Position numbers and translations under genes: made by a program. The notes under the pieces are model-generated. The model did not search any database. It was not told where the DNA came from and was given only the letters and a program-made list of their open reading frames with translations. Below are positions 18,356 through 26,047 of a DNA stretch of 64,000 nt, one piece after another. Within the stretch, counting starts at the first letter, position 1. The number at the start of each line of letters is the position of its first letter. The DNA lies in the NCBI GenBank assembly GCA_965247665.1, contig CBDFHH010000004.1:62001-126000 (forward strand). Direction: 5' to 3'. Source of the DNA: CAUZWH01 sp965247665. GTDB lineage: Bacteria; Pseudomonadota; Alphaproteobacteria; SHVV01.

Positions 18356-19629
18356 TGCCGGGCCCGAACCAAACCCTGCATCCCCACCATCCCGTCGCCG
18401 AGGCCTTTCCGATGATGGCCGGCGCCGACTTCGACCGCCTCGTGGATGATATCCGCAGCCATGGCCTCCGGGAGGCCATCTGGCTCGATGCGCAAGGCCG
18501 CATTCTCGACGGGCGCAACCGCGACCGTGCCTGCCGGCTCACCGCCCTGCCGCCGGCCTACCGGGTCTATGACGGCGACGATCCGACGGCCTTCATCGTC
18601 AGCCTGAACCTCCACCGCCGCCATCTGAGCGAGAGCCAGCGGGCCATGGTGGCCGCGAGACTGGTGAATATCCGGCAAGGGGAAATCGGAAAGCACCGCG
18701 CGATCTCAGAAACGCAAATTTGCGTTTCTGAGGCCTCTGACCTCGTGAATACCTCCAAACGTTCCGTCAACAATGCCCGCCGGGTAGGAGACAAAGGGAG
18801 CGCTTTGCTCCAGGACGCCGTCGACCAGGGGCTGGTCGCGGTCAGCGACGCCGCCGCCATCGTCGACCGTTCGTCCGAAGAGCAGGATGCCCTGGTCGAC
18901 GCCATCCGCTCGGGCAAACACAAGACCCTGCGCCGCGCCGCCGCCGCCCGCCGCCGCGAACAGCGCGAGATGCCGCCCACGGACATGCCCGCGCACGACG
19001 GCCGCTTGCGGCTGTTCGCCGCCGCCGCCGCCGATGTACACGCGCACATCGAGCCCGGCAGCGTCGATTGCATCGTCACCGATCCACCCTACCCGCGCGC
19101 ATTCTTGCCGGTCTACGGCGATCTGGCGCGGACCGCCGCCCGGGTTCTCCGCCCCGGCGGTTGCTGCCTGGTCATGGCCGGGCAATCCTATCTGCCCGAG
19201 ATCATCGCCGCCATGACGCCGCACCTTCGCTACCACTGGACGGTGGCCTATCTCACCCCGGGCGGCCAGTCGGTCCAGCTCTGGGAGCGCAAGGTCAACA
19301 CCTTCTGGAAGCCGGTTCTGTGGTTCGTCAACGATCCGGACGACGCCGGATACCCGGGCGAGTGGGTCGGCGACGTGGCGCGCAGCGATGCCAACGACAA
19401 GCGTTTCCATCACTGGGGGCAGTCCGAGAGCGGCATGGCCGATCTGGTGCGCCGCTTCAGCCGTGCCGGCGAGACGGTGTTCGATCCGTTCCTCGGCGGC
19501 GGCACCACCGGCGTCGCGGCCCTCGGCCTGAACCGCCTGTTCATCGGCTCCGACAGCGATGGGGCGGCCGTGAAACAGGCCCGCGGCCGTCTCCTGGAGA
19601 CCCTGCGGGAGGTGCGCCATGCGGGTTAG
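18355..19629 (+). CDS. ParB-like/DNA methyltransferase fusion
   Basis: A 424-residue protein. Residues about 1-130 form a ParB/Spo0J-like nuclease-type domain (GLREAIWLDAQGRILDGRNRDRA, FIVSLNLHRRHLSESQRAM), followed by an HTH-like segment (LVNTSKRSVNNARRV). Residues about 225-420 form an amino-methyltransferase of the N4-cytosine/N6-adenine class, with catalytic DPPY (VTDPPYPRAF) and SAM motif DPFLGGGTTGVAAL. Such fusions are common in phages and methylate phage DNA against host restriction. A perfect 28-bp palindrome lies inside the ParB part of the gene. It overlaps both neighbours. Confidence 0.88.
   Translation: MPGPNQTLHPHHPVAEAFPMMAGADFDRLVDDIRSHGLREAIWLDAQGRILDGRNRDRACRLTALPPAYRVYDGDDPTAFIVSLNLHRRHLSESQRAMVAARLVNIRQGEIGKHRAISETQICVSEASDLVNTSKRSVNNARRVGDKGSALLQDAVDQGLVAVSDAAAIVDRSSEEQDALVDAIRSGKHKTLRRAAAARRREQREMPPTDMPAHDGRLRLFAAAAADVHAHIEPGSVDCIVTDPPYPRAFLPVYGDLARTAARVLRPGGCCLVMAGQSYLPEIIAAMTPHLRYHWTVAYLTPGGQSVQLWERKVNTFWKPVLWFVNDPDDAGYPGEWVGDVARSDANDKRFHHWGQSESGMADLVRRFSRAGETVFDPFLGGGTTGVAALGLNRLFIGSDSDGAAVKQARGRLLETLREVRHAG
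18705..18732 (+). repeat. Perfect 28-bp palindrome inside the ParB-methyltransferase gene
   Basis: Arms of 14 bases (CTCAGAAACGCAAA and TTTGCGTTTCTGAG) meet without a loop. It encodes SETQICVSEA at the junction between the ParB and HTH segments. Long loop-free palindromes in coding DNA are usually protein-binding sites. Confidence 0.85.
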
Positions 19630-20041
19630 GCAGGAACGCTCGGGCTGGCGCGACCGGGAGCTCTCGCTCCGCCATCGCCGCTGGGGCTGGAACTGTCCGG
19701 CGATCGACATCGACTTCCTGGAGTTCCATGCCGGTGAGCCGGTGGCGCTGATCGAGTGCAAGCTCGAACATGCCCGGCCCTGGGACCTCGACGGCAAGCC
19801 GGCGCGCGCCTTCATGCGCCTCGCCGAACGGGCGGGCCTTCCCGCCTACTACGTGGTTCGCGCGGCCGACTTCTCGTGGTGGCGGGTGCGGGCGCTCAAC
19901 GGTCTCGCCCGGGGCCATCTGGGCGGGACCGAGCGCCGGCTCACGGAACCCGAGTTCATCTCGCTGCTCTATGCGCTGCGGGGCCTGAATCTGCCGCCGG
20001 AAACGGCCGCCCGGGGGTATTGCCGGGAGGATCGGTCCTGA
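19619..20041 (+). CDS. Hypothetical phage protein with nuclease-like core
   Basis: A 140-residue protein. The segment AIDIDFLEFHAGEPVALIECKLEHA has a D...ExK spacing seen in PD-(D/E)XK nuclease folds, followed by AGLPAYYVVRAADFSWWRV, which suits the next strand and helix. It might be a small endonuclease or a resolvase helper; activity cannot be judged from sequence alone. It overlaps the methyltransferase stop and the next nuclease start by a few bases. Confidence 0.7.
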   Translation: MRVRQERSGWRDRELSLRHRRWGWNCPAIDIDFLEFHAGEPVALIECKLEHARPWDLDGKPARAFMRLAERAGLPAYYVVRAADFSWWRVRALNGLARGHLGGTERRLTEPEFISLLYALRGLNLPPETAARGYCREDRS

Positions 20042-20808
20042 TGCTGGACTACAACCATTCGGCCGGCTTCGCCGAGGGCGTCAACGCGCTGATCGACACG
20101 GGCCTGGAAGCGGCGAACGCCGCGCGGACGCCGCGCGCCTATCTCGGCGGCTCGCGCCTCGGCGTGCCCTGCGAGCGTGCGCTGCAGTTCGAGTATGCCC
20201 AGGCGCCGAAGGACGACGGCGCCGAGTTCGACGGCAAGACGCTGCGCATCTTCGCCGCCGGCCACCTGTTCGAGGACCTCGCCGCCGGCTGGCTCCGCGC
20301 CGCCGGGTTCGACCTCTACACCACCCGCGGCAACCGGCCGGACGGCGGCCAGTTCGGCTTCTCGGTCGCCGGCGGGCGCATCCGCGGCCATGTCGACGGC
20401 ATCATCGCCGCCGCGCCCGAGGGCCTGCTCCCGGCCGCGCCCGCGCTGTGGGAGTGCAAATCGCTCAACGCCAAATCGTGGAAGGACACCGCGAAGCGGG
20501 GCGTCGCCGTCTCCAAGCCCGTCTACGCCGCCCAGATCGCCGTCTATCAGGCGTACATGGAAGCGTCGGTGCCGGGCATCTCGGCCAACCCGGCGCTGTT
20601 CACCGCGATCAACAAGGACACCGCCGAGCTCCATCACGAGCCGGTGCCGTTCGACGGCGCGCTGGCACAACGTATGAGCGACAAGGGCGTGCGGATTATC
20701 AAGGCGACCGAGGCCGGCGAGCTGCTGCCGCGCATCGCGCAGTCCCCCGATTTCCATGAATGCCGCTTCTGCCCCTGGTCGGACCGCTGCTGGAGGACCG
20801 GGCCATGA
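20041..20808 (+). CDS. PD-(D/E)XK exonuclease (Cas4/RecB-like)
   Basis: A 255-residue protein. Motifs are an early Cys (GVPCERALQFEY), GHLFEDLAAGWL, the acidic HVDGII, the ExK strand ALWECKSLNA and a C-terminal cluster HECRFCPWSDRCW. This resembles phage RecB/Cas4-type exonucleases, in which the cysteines hold an iron-sulfur cluster. It would process DNA ends for the recombinase and helicase upstream. Start ATG 20041 overlaps the previous TGA. Confidence 0.8.
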   Translation: MLDYNHSAGFAEGVNALIDTGLEAANAARTPRAYLGGSRLGVPCERALQFEYAQAPKDDGAEFDGKTLRIFAAGHLFEDLAAGWLRAAGFDLYTTRGNRPDGGQFGFSVAGGRIRGHVDGIIAAAPEGLLPAAPALWECKSLNAKSWKDTAKRGVAVSKPVYAAQIAVYQAYMEASVPGISANPALFTAINKDTAELHHEPVPFDGALAQRMSDKGVRIIKATEAGELLPRIAQSPDFHECRFCPWSDRCWRTGP

Positions 20809-21008
20809 GCGCGCACACCTGCCATTGGCCGGGCTGCGCGAAAGCCGTCCCGCCGCGCATGTGGGGATGCCGCGAGCACTGGTTCCGGCTGCCCCGAGAA
20901 CTGATCTGGGCGGCCTACCGGCCCGGCCAGGAGACCGACAAGAGGCCGAGCGCCGAATACCTGCGGGCGGCGCGGGACGTTCGGGATTGGATCGAGGCGA
21001 ATCGATGA
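20805..21008 (+). CDS. Small zinc-finger-like phage protein
   Basis: A 67-residue protein with HTCHWPGCAKAVPPRMWGCREHW, a compact C/H cluster able to bind zinc, then FRLPRELIWAAYRPGQE. I recall similar small proteins next to phage replication nucleases. It overlaps the nuclease gene before it and the primase gene after it (ATGA). Function unknown. Confidence 0.75.
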   Translation: MSAHTCHWPGCAKAVPPRMWGCREHWFRLPRELIWAAYRPGQETDKRPSAEYLRAARDVRDWIEANR

Positions 21009-23245
21009 GCGACGACACCGAAACCGGCACACGAAGAAAACCGACACGCCGGACGCGCCGGTCACCGGCAACATCGTCGATATCAACCGCTGGCGCGACT
21101 TCAACGACGCCGAACCCCAGCGCTCGACGACGCCTGGCCCGCTCACGCCGTCCAGAGCACCGATGAGATCAAGGCGCGCATGCTGGTCCATATCCGCGGC
21201 GTCCTCTCCTACCTCTTTCCGGGCGGCGTGTTCCAGAGGGGCAAGTTCTTCGTCGGCGACATCCACGGCAACCCCGGCGACAGCCTCGTGGTCGAGATCG
21301 AGGGCCGCAAGGCCGGCCTGTGGCACGACTTCGCCACCGGCGAGGGCGGCGACATCATCGGGCTCTGGGCGGCGGCGAACGGCCGCGACACGAAGACCGA
21401 GTTCCCCGCCATCGTCGCCGACATCCTGGCCTGGCTCGACGGCCGCCCCCGGACCCTGCACGACGAGCGCGCGGGCGGACCCCGTCGCAAGACGCCGTCC
21501 GTCGACGAGCTCGGTCCAGTCACCGCCAAGTGGGACTATCTCGACGAGGCGGGCCGGCTGATCGCCTGCGTCTACCGCTACGATCCGCCCGGCGGCAAGC
21601 AGTTCCGGCCCTGGGACGTGCTCGCGCGCAAGAAGAAGGCGCCCGATCCGCGTCCGCTCTACAACCGGCCCGGCATCAAGGCGGCCGCCGACGTGATCCT
21701 GGTCGAGGGCGAGAAGGCCGCCGCGGCGCTGATCGGGACAGGGCCTCTGCGCCACCACCGCCATGAACGGCGCCTCGGCCCCGGTCGAGAAAACCGACTG
21801 GTCGCCGCTCAAGGCCAGGCGGGTGGTGGTCTGGCCCGATCACGACGAGCCCGGCTGGCACTACGCGCTCGCCGCCGCGCAGGCCCTGCTCGCGAGCCGG
21901 CGCGGCAGCGGTCTCCGTCCTCAATCCTCCCGCCGACAAGCCCGAGAAGTGGGACGCCGCCGACGCGGTGGCCGAGGGCATGGATGTCCCAGCGTTCATC
22001 GCGGGCGCCGGGCGCCAGGCCATACGGCCCGCGAAGCGCTCGCTCGACCTCGCCGACTGGCATGCCGGCCGCTACGCCGGCGCGGCGCCCGAGCAGCGCT
22101 TCCTCATCGACGGCTCGGTCCCCTTGGGCGTCGTCTCGATCCTCGCCGCCATGGGCGATACCGGCAAGGGCATGATGACCCTCGACCTCGCCCTCTCGGT
22201 CGCTACCGGCAGGCCCCGCGCGGTCTCGGTCAGCCCCGAGCCCACGGCCTTCGGCGGCGCGGTCCGCGCCTTCGGCGCCGCCGTGCTGCTCACCGCCGAG
22301 GACGACGAGGGCGAGGTGCACCGCCGCCTCGAGCGCCTCGATCCCGAGCGGCTCAGGCTCGCCCGGCCCGAGCGGCTGATCGTGGTGCCGCTCCCCAACG
22401 CCGGCGGTCCGATCCCGCTGGTGACTTCAGGGCCGGAGGGACCGGTGGCGACGGAGCACTTCACCAAGGTCCGCGACCAGATCGTCCGGATCGCCGATCT
22501 CAAGCTGGTGGTGCTCGATCCGCTGTCCTCCTTCATCCATGCCGACGTGAACGCCGATCCCGCCGCCGGCAGCTTCGCCACCGGGCTCCTGGCCTCGCTC
22601 GCCACCGAGACCGGCGCCGCCGTCATCGTCGCCCACCACATGCGAAAGCCCCAGGGCAACCGGCCCATCACGACGGTCGAGCAGGCCCGCGACGCCGTGC
22701 GCGGCACCAGCGCCATCGTCGACGGTGTGCGCCTGGTCTACGCGCTGTGGCCGGCGCCCCGGGATCATCAGCGTTACGTCTTCAAGACCCTCGACGAGAA
22801 GCCGGCCCGCAACGCCGTGTTCCAGGGCGCCGTGGTCAAGGCCAACGGGCCCGCCGACCGCACCATCCGCACCTATCTGCGCGCGCCCACCGGCCTTCCG
22901 GTGGACGTCACCGGGCGCCTGCGCGAGCGGCGCATGGCGGCGGCGGAGCTCACCGAATCGCTGGTCGCCTCGATCGCCCGGGCGGCCGAGAACGGTCATC
23001 CCTTCACCCACTACGGCGGCGCCGGCGTCTATCGCCAGCGCCATCGCCTGGCGTCCGTCTTTCATGGCCTCGGCCGCGATCCCCTCCAGGACATGGTGCA
23101 GGACCTGCTTTCGGCCAGGCCGCCGGTGCTGGTCAAGGGCATGGCCTCGGGTTCGAAGGAAGACAAGTGGCTCGATGTGCCGACCGGACCCTTCGCCCGC
23201 GGCGTCGGCGAGTTCGTCCACGGCGCCGACGAAAGCGAGGAGTGA
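21005..23245 (+). pseudogene. TOPRIM primase / RepA-like replicative helicase, four frameshifts
   Basis: One gene is spread over several frames. It starts at ATG 21005 (MSDDTETGT), jumps near 21035-21043 to NIVDINRWRDFNDAE, jumps near 21121-21126 to WPAHAVQSTDEIKARMLVH, jumps near 21743 (an extra G) to CATTAMNGASAPVEKTDW, and jumps near 21898 (an extra C) to VSVLNPPADKPEKWD. The last frame runs cleanly to 23245. Domains: primase-like N-terminus (VEIEGRKAGLWHDFATGEGGD), TOPRIM (VILVEGEKAAAAL, VVVWPDHDEPG), then a RepA/DnaB-type ATPase (AAMGDTGKGMMTLDLALSVA, LKLVVLDPLSSF, VIVAHHMRKP). Intact it would be about 745 residues and would prime and unwind phage DNA. A repeat array lies directly downstream. 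Confidence 0.8.
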
Positions 23246-23326
23246 AGGAGCATGATCGCCCACGAAACCCCGGCCATTCCGGCCCCGGCGGGACCCGGTC
23301 CGACCGTTCGCGTGCCGGGCCGTGTC

Positions 23327-23682
23327 TGTCGGGACAAAACGCCGCTAATTCAACCGATTACAGGGTCCCTGTCGGGCGTCCCCGACACCGAGCCCAGCGG
23401 TATCGATGGCCGCGTGCCCGTGTCTGTCGGGCGAAAATCCAATCATATCAATCGCTTGACGCTCCCGTGTCGGAATCGCGTGTCGGGCGAAAATGCAGTG
23501 AAAACAATGGCTTGGCCGCCCGGTGTCGGGATCGCGTGTCGGGGCGATTGCGTGTCGGGTGTCGGCGTGTCGGATCCGACATGTCGGGGACTTATTCAGA
23601 TATATCAATCACTTAGCGTGACGGTGTCGGATTTGCGTGTCGGGGAAAAAGTCAATGAAATCAACGGTGTCGGGTGTCGGGG
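23327..23682 (+). repeat. Iteron-like array 1: 15 forward and 2 inverted TGTCGG motifs
   Basis: TGTCGG occurs forward at 23327, 23370, 23425, 23468, 23481, 23524, 23537, 23553, 23560, 23568, 23582, 23625, 23638, 23668 and 23675, and inverted at 23382 and 23576. A 43-bp step recurs four times and a 13-bp step three times. Between motifs lie AT-rich spacers with CAAT-x2-CTT (for example TATCAATCACTTAGCG). TGTCGGATCCGACA (23568-23581) is a perfect palindrome. The array fills the gap after the primase-helicase gene, a place where a phage origin or an operator cluster could lie. A nominal ORF crosses it but shows no protein-like character. Confidence 0.85.
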
Positions 23683-23698
23683 ACTTCTATATATACAT

Positions 23699-23732
23699 AT
23701 ATGGGTGTGTTCCCGGAACACACACCCATATT
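23699..23732 (+). repeat. Hairpin flanked by TA-rich DNA
   Basis: ATATGGGTGTGTTCC pairs with GGAACACACACCCATAT, with only a two-base (GT) bulge. It follows the run TATATATACATAT (23687-23700) directly after array 1. There is no T-run, so it is not an obvious terminator; together with the TA-rich stretch it could be an easily melted origin element. Confidence 0.6.
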
Positions 23733-23999
23733 GGCTCGGTTTGCGGCCGGGCCCCGGCACCGCGTCCCATCCCCCAGCATTCTCGATGACGGCAAGGCGG
23801 CCAGGCCGGCGTCGCGATGCCGGTCGGCTTGTCGGCCTGGCGCCATCGTCGATCGCTCGCCGCAACCGACCCTCCACCATCGCAACGAAAGGACAGCGGC
23901 AAACGATGACCTGAACCTGAAGAGCGGGTGGCGGCGGCGTTCCTGGAAGTTCCCCGCCGCCACCCTGACCACGACAACCCCGATCGAAGGAGATCATCC
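23733..23999 (+). other. Untranslated stretch without a convincing gene
   Basis: These 267 bases lie between the hairpin and the RuvC-like gene. Several frames are open by GC bias, but none shows a ribosome binding site with a protein-like sequence. A strong Shine-Dalgarno, AAGGAG at about 23986, belongs to the gene starting at 24000. I see no repeat or RNA structure of note. Confidence 0.5.
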
Positions 24000-24612
24000 A
24001 TGGCTCATGTAACTCTGCCCAAGAATTCGCCGCTTGGGAACCGCGCCCGTGCTGCCGGCGGTCCGGCACGGCGGCAATGCCGGCGTCGCCTGCCCTGCGG
24101 CCGAACCGCCGGTGCCGGCCGCCAACGACGCCGGCGTGTCCGGTCCCGGCGCCGTGCTCGCCCTCGATCTCGGCACCGCGACCGGCTGGGCGCTCCGTGA
24201 TGAATACGGCGCCATCACCAGCGGCACCATGTCGTTCCGGCCCGACCGCTTCTCCGGAGGCGGGATGCGATTCCTGCGCTTCAAGAGCTGGCTGACCGAG
24301 GTCAAGAATATCGCCGGCGGCATCGATGCGGTCTACCTCGAGGAGGTCCGCCGCCACGCCGGCACCAGCGCCTCGCAGATCTACGGCGGCTGGCTCGCGA
24401 TCCTGACCGCCTGGTGCGAGCACCATTCCATTCCGTACCAGGGCGTGCCGGTCGGCACCATCAAGCGCCACGTCACCGGCAAGGGCAACGCGTCCAAGGA
24501 TGCGGTGATCGCGGCCGTCAGGGCGCGCGGCTTCGCGCCCGCCGACGACAACGAGGCCGACGCCATCGCGCTGCTGCTGTGGGCGATCGAGAGCCGGGCG
24601 GGTGCGCCATGA
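24000..24612 (+). pseudogene. RuvC-like Holliday junction resolvase, frameshift near start
   Basis: The body has the RuvC/RNase H-like pattern: VLALDLGTATGWAL (first Asp), VYLEEVRRHAGTSASQIYGGW (central Glu), then GVPVGTIKRHVTGKGNASKDAV and DNEADAIALL with the last Asp residues. The best start is ATG 24000 (MAHVTLPKNSP), preceded by AAGGAG at ideal distance. However, that frame is off by one base from the body, with the shift near 24040. Alternatively translation starts at TTG 24034 and gives 192 residues. The protein would cut branched phage DNA before packaging. It overlaps the next gene by 4 bp. Confidence 0.8.
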
Positions 24613-24866
24613 ACGGCGCCATGCTGCTCAAGCATGCTGCCGGCATCGTCGAGAAACGCCGGACCGACTACGGCGCGCCCGAGGACCTGTTCGAGCATGT
24701 CGCCGCCCGCTGGTCGCAGGTGCTCGGCATCCGGATCACGGCCGCTCAGGTGGCGCTCTGCCTGATGGACCTCAAGATGGCCCGGCTCGCCCACGATCCG
24801 AAGCATCTCGACAGCCTGGTCGACGTCCTCGGCTACGGCGCCTGCTTGCGGGAGATCACCCGGTGA
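24609..24866 (+). CDS. DUF6378-like phage protein
   Basis: An 85-residue protein: AAGIVEKRRTDYGAPEDLFEHVAARWSQVLG, then LCLMDLKMARLAHDPKHLDSLVDVLGYGA. This pattern is that of the DUF6378 family, which I recall as related to the all-alpha NTP-pyrophosphohydrolase-like fold with conserved Lys/Arg and Asp in the last helices. It may act on nucleotides, but activity is unproven. It is coupled by overlap to both neighbours. Confidence 0.75.
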   Translation: MNGAMLLKHAAGIVEKRRTDYGAPEDLFEHVAARWSQVLGIRITAAQVALCLMDLKMARLAHDPKHLDSLVDVLGYGACLREITR

Positions 24867-25105
24867 GGTGGTTGCCCAAGGGATACGGCGGAGAGCGCCG
24901 GCCGGCCGATGAGGTCAAACGCGAGGGCTGGCGCGAGCAGGGCATTCTGGTGATCGCCGCCGAGGACGGCCGTCTCACCTGGCCCGAGCGCGAGCTGGTC
25001 CGAATGCTCGGTGAGCGGCTCTACGGCAGACGATCGGAGCCGGACAGGGACGCATGCGGGCGCACCGTGTCCATGCGAGACCGTCGGACAGCGGCGCGTG
25101 GCTAA
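24863..25105 (+). CDS. Hypothetical phage protein
   Basis: An 80-residue protein starting at GTG 24863, overlapping the previous stop. The first two thirds (WLPKGYGGERRPADEVKREGWREQGILVI, then LTWPERELVRMLGERLYG) look well formed; the tail is Arg-rich. Similar short proteins occur next to DUF6378 genes in phages. Function unknown. Confidence 0.65.
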   Translation: MRWLPKGYGGERRPADEVKREGWREQGILVIAAEDGRLTWPERELVRMLGERLYGRRSEPDRDACGRTVSMRDRRTAARG

Positions 25106-25667
25106 ACGCCGGAAACGCGCTCCCAAGGGCAAGGCCCGAGCCCAACGCGCCAAGCCGGAGGCCATGCGCCTGCCCGGCGGCCGCAAACTCGAGACGGTGC
25201 GCGTGGCGGACCCCGAGGGCCGGCCGGTCACCCTTGTCCGCACCGTCGACACGCTGGCCCGCATGCGCAAGGCCGGGACCATCACGCGCGCCATGCACCA
25301 GGCCGCGCGCGACTTCCAGGCCCACTTCACCATCGCCGCCTACGACACCACGGCCACCGCCTCGATCGTTCGCGTGAGGCGGCTGCGCGGCGAGAAGATG
25401 ACCTGGAACGACGATCTCACCGTGCGCCAGATCGCGGCGCGCGACCGTGTGCATGATGCGCTCGACGCGCTCGGCGGCATGTCGAGCCCCGGCGGCAGCT
25501 GCGTCTGGCACGTGGTCGGGCTGCAGATGTCCTTGCGAGAATGGGCCATGCAGCAGGGCTGGAACAACCGGCCCCTCCGACGCGGTGAGGCCAGTGGAAT
25601 CCTACTCTCCGCGCTCGGCATGCTCGCCGTCCATTACGGCTATGAGCGGCCGAGGCGGGCCGGCTGA
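25098..25667 (+). CDS. DUF6456-domain protein, probable phage transcription regulator
   Basis: A 189-residue protein starting at GTG 25098 with a strongly basic N-terminus (AKRRKRAPKGKARAQRAK). The C-terminal half, ARDRVHDALDALGGMSSPGG through VWHVVGLQMSLREWAMQQGW to ALGMLAVHYGY, matches the DUF6456 family, helical domains found in alphaproteobacterial phage and cell-cycle-associated regulators. It is the last gene of the early operon and sits just upstream of a promoter-like sequence, as a late-gene activator would. That role is inferred. Confidence 0.7.
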   Translation: MAKRRKRAPKGKARAQRAKPEAMRLPGGRKLETVRVADPEGRPVTLVRTVDTLARMRKAGTITRAMHQAARDFQAHFTIAAYDTTATASIVRVRRLRGEKMTWNDDLTVRQIAARDRVHDALDALGGMSSPGGSCVWHVVGLQMSLREWAMQQGWNNRPLRRGEASGILLSALGMLAVHYGYERPRRAG

Positions 25668-25698
25668 GAGCGATCGCGATTTTTCCGCATCTTGGGGG

Positions 25699-25728
25699 TT
25701 GACAGTGGCAGGCCACAAGATGTAGGTT
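25699..25728 (+). promoter_or_regulatory. Candidate sigma70-type promoter
   Basis: A perfect -35 TTGACA at 25699-25704 is followed after 18 bases by TAGGTT (25723-25728) as a weak -10. It lies between the DUF6456 gene and the small membrane protein gene. Transcription would meet a hairpin at 25760. Confidence 0.55.
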
Positions 25729-25759
25729 TATGTCAACGTTTTACAGTTGCGTCCGACCC

Positions 25760-25791
25760 AACCCGCTCCGGCATCGCCGCGGCGGGTTTTT
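25760..25791 (+). terminator. Hairpin with T-run (copy 1)
   Basis: AACCCGC pairs with GCGGGTT and encloses an inner CGGC/GCCG stem; five T residues follow. It could end early transcription or attenuate the promoter just upstream. A very similar hairpin recurs at 25995. Confidence 0.65.
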
Positions 25792-25812
25792 CGTTGCCTG
25801 AAGGAACCTGAC

Positions 25813-25953
25813 ATGAGCCGTGCAACGTCGTTGAAAGCCCTCCTGGGCAACCTGCGCTTCATCGTCACCTGGAAGACCTGGGCGGCGCTGGTCCTGTTCG
25901 GGGCCGGAATCGCACTGGGCGCGGCTTGGTGCCTCGCCGCCCCCATGCCGTAA
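25813..25953 (+). CDS. Small single-span membrane protein
   Basis: A 46-residue protein: MSRATSLKALLGNLRFIV, then TWAALVLFGAGIALGAAWC as one membrane helix. ATG 25813 has AAGGAAC at good distance. It is enclosed by two near-identical hairpins. Function unknown; it might be a superinfection-exclusion or lysis-modulating peptide, but nothing in the sequence decides this. Confidence 0.65.
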   Translation: MSRATSLKALLGNLRFIVTWKTWAALVLFGAGIALGAAWCLAAPMP

Positions 25954-25994
25954 CCGAACCCATGGCCGCGCCCGTATCGGGGCGCATCCACGCA

Positions 25995-26026
25995 GCCCGT
26001 CCCGGCATTGCCGCGGCGGGCATTTT
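25995..26026 (+). terminator. Hairpin with T-run (copy 2)
   Basis: GCCCG pairs with CGGGC around an inner CGGC/GCCG stem, followed by ATTTTC. It shares CCGGCATYGCCGCGGCGGGY with the hairpin at 25760, so the small membrane gene lies between two copies of one element. Confidence 0.55.
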
Positions 26027-26047
26027 CATGTCCGCCCGAGGCCGCCC

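Noticed and set aside
23252..23914. 220-codon open frame across array 1
   Set aside because: Its translation simply mirrors the repeated TGTCGG DNA motif and has no conserved protein pattern; the repeat spacing is not kept as multiples of three (43, 13, 16, 7 bp).
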